NCBI GenBank assembly: GCA_964605575.1
Contig: CAZSDG010000036.1
Span: 1 to 9,632, forward strand
From: JAAZHN01 sp964605575
Lineage (GTDB): Bacteria > Bacillota_I > Bacilli_A > RF39 > UBA660
Reading direction: 5' to 3'
DNA: 9,632 bases
Made by a program: the position numbers and the translations under genes. Shown in pieces: positions 5,853 to 9,632 of this stretch (position 1 is the stretch's first letter; every line of letters starts with the position of its first letter). The notes below the pieces were generated by a model. The model was not told the origin of the DNA. It ran no database searches and was given only the letters and a program-made list of their open reading frames with translations.

Positions 5853-7115
5853 ATGATAAATCTAATCAAACAACTAAGTGGTCCAACAAATAAAGACTTA
5901 AGAAAAAGATTGTATTATACATTATTTGCCCTTTTAGTCTTTGCAGTTGGTACAGGAATAGTTAGAATTGGAGCTAAAAATTTAACTAGTGAGTTAAGTT
6001 TCTGGCAATTAGCTTCCCTAAATACTGGGGGTAGTATTAAACCACACTCAATATTTGGATTAGGAGTTATGCCCTACATATCTGCTTCAATTATTATGCA
6101 ATTATTACAATCAGACATTGTTCCTTACTTCAAAGATTTAAAAGAACAAGGTTATGTTGGTAGACAAAAGCTAAATGTTATTACAAGATACATGGGAATC
6201 TTCTTTGCACTTTTACAAGGTTATGCCTTCTCAATGTATTTTATGAAAGATGCAACTCCAGATATGATCATTAAAAGTACTATAGTTTTAACTGCAGGAA
6301 CAGCCTTCTTATTATGGCTAGGTGATCAAATAACTAAAAAAGGAATTGGTAATGGTATTTCTTTAATAATTATGGCAGGTATCTTAAATACAATGCCAGG
6401 AATGTTTATAACAGTATTTAAAGAACTTATTACTAATACTGGTGGTTCACTAGTTGGAATCTTAAGTTTCTCTGGGTTTATCTTAATCTATTTAGCAATT
6501 ATTGTTGGAATTATTTGGGTTCAACTTGCAGAAAGAAGAATTCCAATTCAATATTCTAACCGAACAACAAGTGCTTATGGAGCTCAACAAAGCTATTTAC
6601 CAATTAAATTAAATTCAGCAGGAGTTGTTCCAGTAATATTTGCTTCATCAATCTTAAGTTTTCCAGGCTTAATTGCTGGATTTATTAAAAATCAAGGATT
6701 TACTGATTTTGTTGAAAAATATTTAACATATACCCAACCAGTTGGTTTAGCAATCTATATATTATTAATAATAATATTTGGTTATTTCTACACAATCATG
6801 CAAATGAAACCTGATGAAATGGCTAAGAACTTAAATCAAAATGGTGGTTATATTCCTGGAATAAGACCGGGTAATGATACAGAAGATTTTATTACTAAAG
6901 TATTAAATAGATTATCGATCTTTGGAACATTATTTATAATTATCATTGCAGTTATTCCAATTGTATTTTCAAAATTCTCTAATTTACCAACTTCGGTAAC
7001 TATTGGAGGAACAGGATTATTAATTGTTGTTGGTATTGCAATTGAAACTTATAAACAATTAGAAAGTAGTATTGTTAGTCGTAGTTATAAAACTAAAAGA
7101 AGGAGTCGTAGATAA
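5853..7115 (+). CDS. secY: Protein translocase channel subunit SecY
   Basis: SecY is the pore of the SecYEG translocon in the cytoplasmic membrane; it moves unfolded proteins across or into the membrane with SecA or a docked ribosome. It has 420 residues, close to the usual 430. Ten hydrophobic segments can be read at roughly 20-36, 67-86, 112-131, 142-159, 168-187, 203-226, 255-277, 297-316, 353-373 and 384-397. Conserved motifs are GVMPYISASIIMQLLQ (71-86), GIGNGISLIIMAGI (164-177), YLPIKLNSAGVVPVIFASS (248-266) and GGYIPGIRPG (331-340). The C-terminus is strongly basic (KTKRRSRR), as expected inside the cell. The PVP-type motif usual after the first segment is missing. GAGGTG precedes the ATG, which abuts the rplO stop. 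It overlaps adk by one base. Confidence 0.97.
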   Translation: MINLIKQLSGPTNKDLRKRLYYTLFALLVFAVGTGIVRIGAKNLTSELSFWQLASLNTGGSIKPHSIFGLGVMPYISASIIMQLLQSDIVPYFKDLKEQGYVGRQKLNVITRYMGIFFALLQGYAFSMYFMKDATPDMIIKSTIVLTAGTAFLLWLGDQITKKGIGNGISLIIMAGILNTMPGMFITVFKELITNTGGSLVGILSFSGFILIYLAIIVGIIWVQLAERRIPIQYSNRTTSAYGAQQSYLPIKLNSAGVVPVIFASSILSFPGLIAGFIKNQGFTDFVEKYLTYTQPVGLAIYILLIIIFGYFYTIMQMKPDEMAKNLNQNGGYIPGIRPGNDTEDFITKVLNRLSIFGTLFIIIIAVIPIVFSKFSNLPTSVTIGGTGLLIVVGIAIETYKQLESSIVSRSYKTKRRSRR

Positions 7116-7762
7116 TGAAAAATATTATTTTTGTTGCTCCCCCAGCTGCTGGTAAAGGAACTCAATGTGAATTATTAGTTAATAAGTATGGATATCATCA
7201 CTTGTCAACTGGTGACTTACTAAGAAATGTTGATCCAAATACAGAAGTTGGTAAAAAAGTTAGTGAAGTAATGAAAAGTGGTAATTTAGTTGAAGATGAG
7301 TTAGTATTTTCTTTAATAAAAGAACACTTAATTACAATTGATTACCAAAAAGGTGTCTTGTTTGATGGAGCGATTAGAACTCTAAAACAAGTTGAACTAT
7401 ACAATAAATTATGCCAAGAACTAGGAATGGATCCTGGCTATGTAATCTTCATTAATATCTCAGAAGAAAGAGCGATGGCTCGCAGTCTAGGCAGATTAGG
7501 TTGCAGTGCTTGTGGTAAAATTTATCATAAAACTAATATGAAACCACAAGTAGATGGAATCTGTGATGTTTGTGGAAGTTCATTAGTTTCTAGAGATGAT
7601 GATAATGAAACTACATTTAAAAATAGATTTAATACATATTTAGAAAAAGTAGAACCAGTCTTAGATTACTATCGTAAATTAGGAAAATTAATAACAATTG
7701 AAGCAATGGATAATAAAATGGAAACATTTGCTCAAATTGAGGAATTAATAAGTAATGATTAA
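7115..7762 (+). CDS. adk: Adenylate kinase family protein with zinc lid and altered P-loop
   Basis: Adk makes two ADP from ATP and AMP in the cytoplasm. Length (215) and the location secY-adk-map are standard. The LSTGDLLR motif (30-37), the four zinc-lid cysteines C130/C133/C150/C153 at Bacillus spacing, the lid arginines R123 and R127, and RDDDNET (160-166) with R171 are all present. Two sites are unusual. The P-loop reads APPAAGKGT (8-16) where GxPGAGKGT is expected, with alanine at the first and fourth positions; lysine K14 is kept. The AMP-site motif DGFPRT reads DGAIRT (84-89), with D84, G85 and R88 kept. The gene is intact, so it is probably functional. It might be a distinct NMP kinase subfamily rather than a strict adenylate kinase. 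AAGGAG at 7100-7105 precedes the start. Confidence 0.88.
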   Translation: MKNIIFVAPPAAGKGTQCELLVNKYGYHHLSTGDLLRNVDPNTEVGKKVSEVMKSGNLVEDELVFSLIKEHLITIDYQKGVLFDGAIRTLKQVELYNKLCQELGMDPGYVIFINISEERAMARSLGRLGCSACGKIYHKTNMKPQVDGICDVCGSSLVSRDDDNETTFKNRFNTYLEKVEPVLDYYRKLGKLITIEAMDNKMETFAQIEELISND

Positions 7763-8495
7763 CATCAAGACAAAAGAGGAAATAGAGTTAATGAAAGCAG
7801 CTGGTCATCTAAATTATTTATGTCATCAATACCTAAAAGAAAATATTAAACCAGGTATTACAACAGCATATTTAGATGATCTTGCTTATAACTTTATTAC
7901 AAGTAAAGGCGGAACCCCATCTTTTAAAAACTATCACGGTTTTCCTGGATCAATCTGCGCGTCAGTTAATGATGTAGTTGTTCATGGTATACCTGGTAAG
8001 TATATATTAAAAGAAGGCGATATAATCTCAATTGATATTGGCGTATTATATAAAGGTTATCATTCAGATTCAGCTTGGACCTATCCAGTTGGGAAGATAA
8101 ATAAAGAAACAGAAGAGCTACTTACTGAAACAAAAAATGCTTTATATATCGGACTAAGTAAAATCAAGAATGGTGTAAAATTAGGTGAGGTCTCAAAAGC
8201 CATTGAGAATCACGCTAAAGAAAATAAGTTAGGTATTGTGCAAGAATTAGTTGGGCACGGAGTTGGTAAAAACTTACATGAAAAACCAGATATTCCTAAT
8301 TATGGATATCCAACAGTTGAATTAAAAACGGGAATGACACTAGCAATCGAACCAATGCTAAACTTAGGAACAAAGGATATTTATCTTTTAGAAGATGACT
8401 GGACAATTGTTACTCGTGATGGTAAACCATCAGCACACTTTGAGCATACAGTTGTTGTCACGGATGAAGGATATGAAATATTAACAGGAGAGTGA
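7755..8495 (+). CDS. map: Type I methionine aminopeptidase
   Basis: This cytosolic metalloenzyme removes the initiator methionine from new proteins. It has 246 residues, the usual size of the short type Ia form, with no N-terminal zinc-finger extension. The five expected metal ligands are visible: D94 (SIDIGV), D105 (HSDSAWT), H168 (VGHGVGKNLHE), E199 (LAIEPM) and E230 (FEHTVVV). The substrate-site H77 (VVHGIPGK) and H175 are also present. It overlaps the end of adk by 8 bases and has only a modest GAGG site upstream, so coupling to adk translation is likely. Its TGA stop is the only TGA terminator in the window and is followed two codons later by TAG. Confidence 0.96.
   Translation: MINIKTKEEIELMKAAGHLNYLCHQYLKENIKPGITTAYLDDLAYNFITSKGGTPSFKNYHGFPGSICASVNDVVVHGIPGKYILKEGDIISIDIGVLYKGYHSDSAWTYPVGKINKETEELLTETKNALYIGLSKIKNGVKLGEVSKAIENHAKENKLGIVQELVGHGVGKNLHEKPDIPNYGYPTVELKTGMTLAIEPMLNLGTKDIYLLEDDWTIVTRDGKPSAHFEHTVVVTDEGYEILTGE
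8486..8491 (+). promoter_or_regulatory. Shine-Dalgarno site of infA
   Basis: AGGAGA lies in the end of map, 11 bases before the GTG start at 8503. The spacing is long and the start codon is not ATG, which would predict moderate initiation unless coupled to map. Confidence 0.6.
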
Positions 8496-8502
8496 AAATA
8501 GA

Positions 8503-8718
8503 GTGGCTAAAGAATCAAAAATAGATGTTGAGGGCAAAGTTATCGAAGTTATGAAAACCGGTATTTGCAAAGTCAAATTAGACAACGGACATATTGTAGA
8601 AGCTCACGTTTCTGGTAAAATACGAATGAACATGATTCGTATCTCACTAGGTGATACAGTAGTCGTTGAACTATCTCCATATGACTTAACACGTGGGCGA
8701 ATTACATATAGAAAGTAG
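8503..8718 (+). CDS. infA: Translation initiation factor IF-1
   Basis: IF-1 is a small OB-fold protein that occupies the A site of the 30S subunit during initiation and aids IF-2 and IF-3. At 71 residues it is full length. It starts MAKESKIDVEGKVIEV, has the central SGKIRMNMIRISLGD (37-51) and ends ELSPYDLTRGRITYRK (56-71), all family hallmarks. The start codon is GTG, the only non-ATG start among the complete genes here. The frame and the conserved MAKE start leave no good alternative. It lies 7 bases after map; the short KOW-type gene found between map and infA in B. subtilis is absent. Confidence 0.97.
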   Translation: MAKESKIDVEGKVIEVMKTGICKVKLDNGHIVEAHVSGKIRMNMIRISLGDTVVVELSPYDLTRGRITYRK

Positions 8719-8727
8719 GATGTGAAA

Positions 8728-8841
8728 ATGAAAGTTAATCCATCAGTAAAAAAAATGTGTGCAAAATGTAAAATTATTAGAAGAAAAGGCAATGTTTTGG
8801 TTCAATGCGAAAATCCAAAACATAAGCAAAGACAAGGATAG
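8728..8841 (+). CDS. rpmJ: 50S ribosomal protein L36 (zinc-binding form)
   Basis: L36 is the smallest 50S protein, a zinc ribbon that stabilises 23S rRNA folding near the base of the L7/L12 stalk region. The reading frame gives 37 residues starting MKVNPSVKKMCAKCK and ending CENPKHKQRQG, then TAG. The zinc ligands C11, C14, C27 and H32 are present, so this is the C+ form. The usual length is 37-38. AGGATG at 8717-8722 precedes the ATG. A run of eight A bases at 8748-8755 encodes part of the Lys-Lys-Met stretch. It lies between infA and rpsM, as in Firmicutes. Confidence 0.97.
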   Translation: MKVNPSVKKMCAKCKIIRRKGNVLVQCENPKHKQRQG

Positions 8842-8849
8842 GAGTTATT

Positions 8850-9224
8850 ATGGCGCGTATAAAAAATATTGAGTTACCAAATGAAAAACATATTGGGATT
8901 GCTCTAACAAGTATTCATGGAATCGGTCGTCCTTTAGCAAAAACAATTTGTGAACAAGCTAAAGTTGATCCAAGTAAAAAAGCTAAAGATTTAAGCGATG
9001 ATGAAGTTGCCTCTTTAAGAAAATATGTTGATGAATGTTTAGTTGAAGGAGAACTTCGTCGTGAAGTTCAATTAAATATTAAAGGTAAGATGGAAATTGG
9101 TAGTTATGAAGGTATAAGACACCGTAAAGGATTACCTGTAAGAGGTCAAAGAACAAACCGTAATGCAAGAACCAGAAAAGGCAAAGGAAGAGTTGTTGCA
9201 AATAAAAAGAAAGTTAGTAAGTAG
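8850..9224 (+). CDS. rpsM: 30S ribosomal protein S13
   Basis: S13 sits in the 30S head and makes intersubunit bridges with L5 and contacts P-site tRNA through its C-terminal tail. The product has 124 residues. It starts MARIKNIELPNEKHIGIAL and contains the helix-two-turn-helix region with SIHGIGRPLAKTI (21-33). The conserved block GIRHRKGLPVRGQRTNRNAR (88-107) is followed by a basic tail rich in Lys and Arg. AGGAGTT overlaps the rpmJ stop. Gene and length are ordinary. Confidence 0.98.
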   Translation: MARIKNIELPNEKHIGIALTSIHGIGRPLAKTICEQAKVDPSKKAKDLSDDEVASLRKYVDECLVEGELRREVQLNIKGKMEIGSYEGIRHRKGLPVRGQRTNRNARTRKGKGRVVANKKKVSK

Positions 9225-9236
9225 GAGGTAATATAA

Positions 9237-9620
9237 ATGGCATACAATAGAAGAAAAAGAAAAGTAAAAAAGAATATTGCTGAAGGTCAAGCACATATTC
9301 ATGCAACATTTAACAATACAGTTGTTACCATCACTGATAACTTCGGTAATGTAATTAGTTGGGCATCAGCGGGAACAATCGGTTATAAAGGCTCAAAAAA
9401 GAAAACTCCATTCGCAGCTGGCTTATCTGCAGAAGCGTGTGGTAAGGCTGCCTATGAACAGGGAATGCGTAAAGTTGAAGTATTCGTTAAAGGCTTAGGT
9501 GGCGGTAGAGAAAATGCTATTCGTTCACTACAAGCAGCAGGTATTGAAATAACTGCAATTAACGATGAAACACCAATACCACACAACGGATGTAGACCAC
9601 AAAAAAGACCAAGAAATTAA
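9237..9620 (+). CDS. rpsK: 30S ribosomal protein S11
   Basis: S11 lies in the 30S platform beside the mRNA exit and the E site. At 127 residues it is of usual length. Recognisable parts are GQAHIHATFNNTVVTITD (17-34), SWASAGTIGYKGSKKKTPFA (41-60), VFVKGLGGGRENAIRSL (82-98) and the C-terminal PIPHNGCR (113-120). The closing segment reads RPQKRPRN instead of the usual RPPKRRRV-type end. The Asn-Gly pair that becomes isoaspartate in E. coli S11 is kept (HNG). AGGAGGTAA at 9222-9230 overlaps the rpsM stop. The next gene is expected to be rpoA. Confidence 0.97.
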   Translation: MAYNRRKRKVKKNIAEGQAHIHATFNNTVVTITDNFGNVISWASAGTIGYKGSKKKTPFAAGLSAEACGKAAYEQGMRKVEVFVKGLGGGRENAIRSLQAAGIEITAINDETPIPHNGCRPQKRPRN

Positions 9621-9627
9621 GGGGAGG
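9619..9627 (+). promoter_or_regulatory. Shine-Dalgarno site of the next gene (expected rpoA)
   Basis: AAGGGGAGG lies directly after the rpsK stop, and the window ends 5 bases later without a start codon. In the alpha operon the next gene is rpoA. There is no hairpin between, so the operon runs on. Confidence 0.65.
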
Positions 9628-9632
9628 AAAAA

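Noticed and set aside
8748..8755. Run of eight A bases in rpmJ as a programmed slippage site
   Set aside because: The normal frame gives a full, conserved L36, and A runs are expected in such AT-rich sequence; no alternative product of interest appears.
8604..8792. Antisense open frame opposite infA and rpmJ
   Set aside because: Shadow frame across two clear essential genes; the hydrophobic look comes from reverse-complemented Lys-rich codons.
1..9632. Internal promoters, terminators, mobile elements, CRISPR or RNA genes
   Set aside because: Intergenic gaps are at most about 15 bases, no hairpin followed by T run was seen between genes, and all sequence is accounted for by ribosomal and associated genes.
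1..9632. Mycoplasma-type genetic code with TGA as Trp
   Set aside because: No in-frame TGA occurs in any gene and all 14 tryptophans are TGG, which would be unlikely in an AT-rich code-4 genome.

Overview
The window lies inside the large S10-spc-alpha ribosomal protein gene cluster of a low-GC, AT-rich bacterium. Every gene is on the + strand. Gene order matches the Bacillus/Firmicutes type: rpsS(end)-rplV-rpsC-rplP-rpmC-rpsQ-rplN-rplX-rplE-rpsN(Z)-rpsH-rplF-rplR-rpsE-rplO-secY-adk-map-infA-rpmJ-rpsM-rpsK, and it stops just before the expected rpoA. Firmicutes-like features include a 61-residue zinc-binding S14, a four-cysteine zinc Adk lid, a 37-residue C+ L36 and adk-map-infA placed between secY and rpmJ. 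A/T-rich codon use, the loss of rpmD and several divergent proteins suggest a member of Bacilli near the Mollicutes or an uncultured gut lineage. This placement is an inference. All 14 Trp codons seen are TGG and no gene has an internal TGA, so the standard bacterial code (table 11) fits.

Layout: 1-2798 is the end of the S10 part and the start of spc (S19 end, L22, S3, L16, L29, S17, L14, L24). 2798-5852 is the rest of spc (L5, S14, S8, L6, L18, S5, L15), without L30 between S5 and L15. 5853-8495 holds the membrane and enzyme genes secY, adk and map. 8503-9620 is the alpha part (IF-1, L36, S13, S11). The last 12 bases hold a strong ribosome binding site for the next gene. Gaps between genes never exceed about 15 bases and several genes overlap. 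There is no room for a promoter or terminator between genes, so this reads as one polycistronic unit with strong translational coupling.

Together the genes supply both ribosomal subunits, an initiation factor, the secretion channel that docks at the ribosome exit, the enzyme that removes N-terminal Met, and an NMP kinase.

I found no new multi-gene system; this is a conserved housekeeping locus. What deserves a second look is inside individual proteins: an unusual exit-tunnel hairpin tip in L22, an L24 whose usual C-terminal segment is replaced by a 62-residue Lys-rich tail, an Adk with alanines at two P-loop glycines and Ala-Ile in place of Phe-Pro in the DGFPR motif, and the loss of L30. 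Comparisons with E. coli and B. subtilis proteins are from memory, not from a search.
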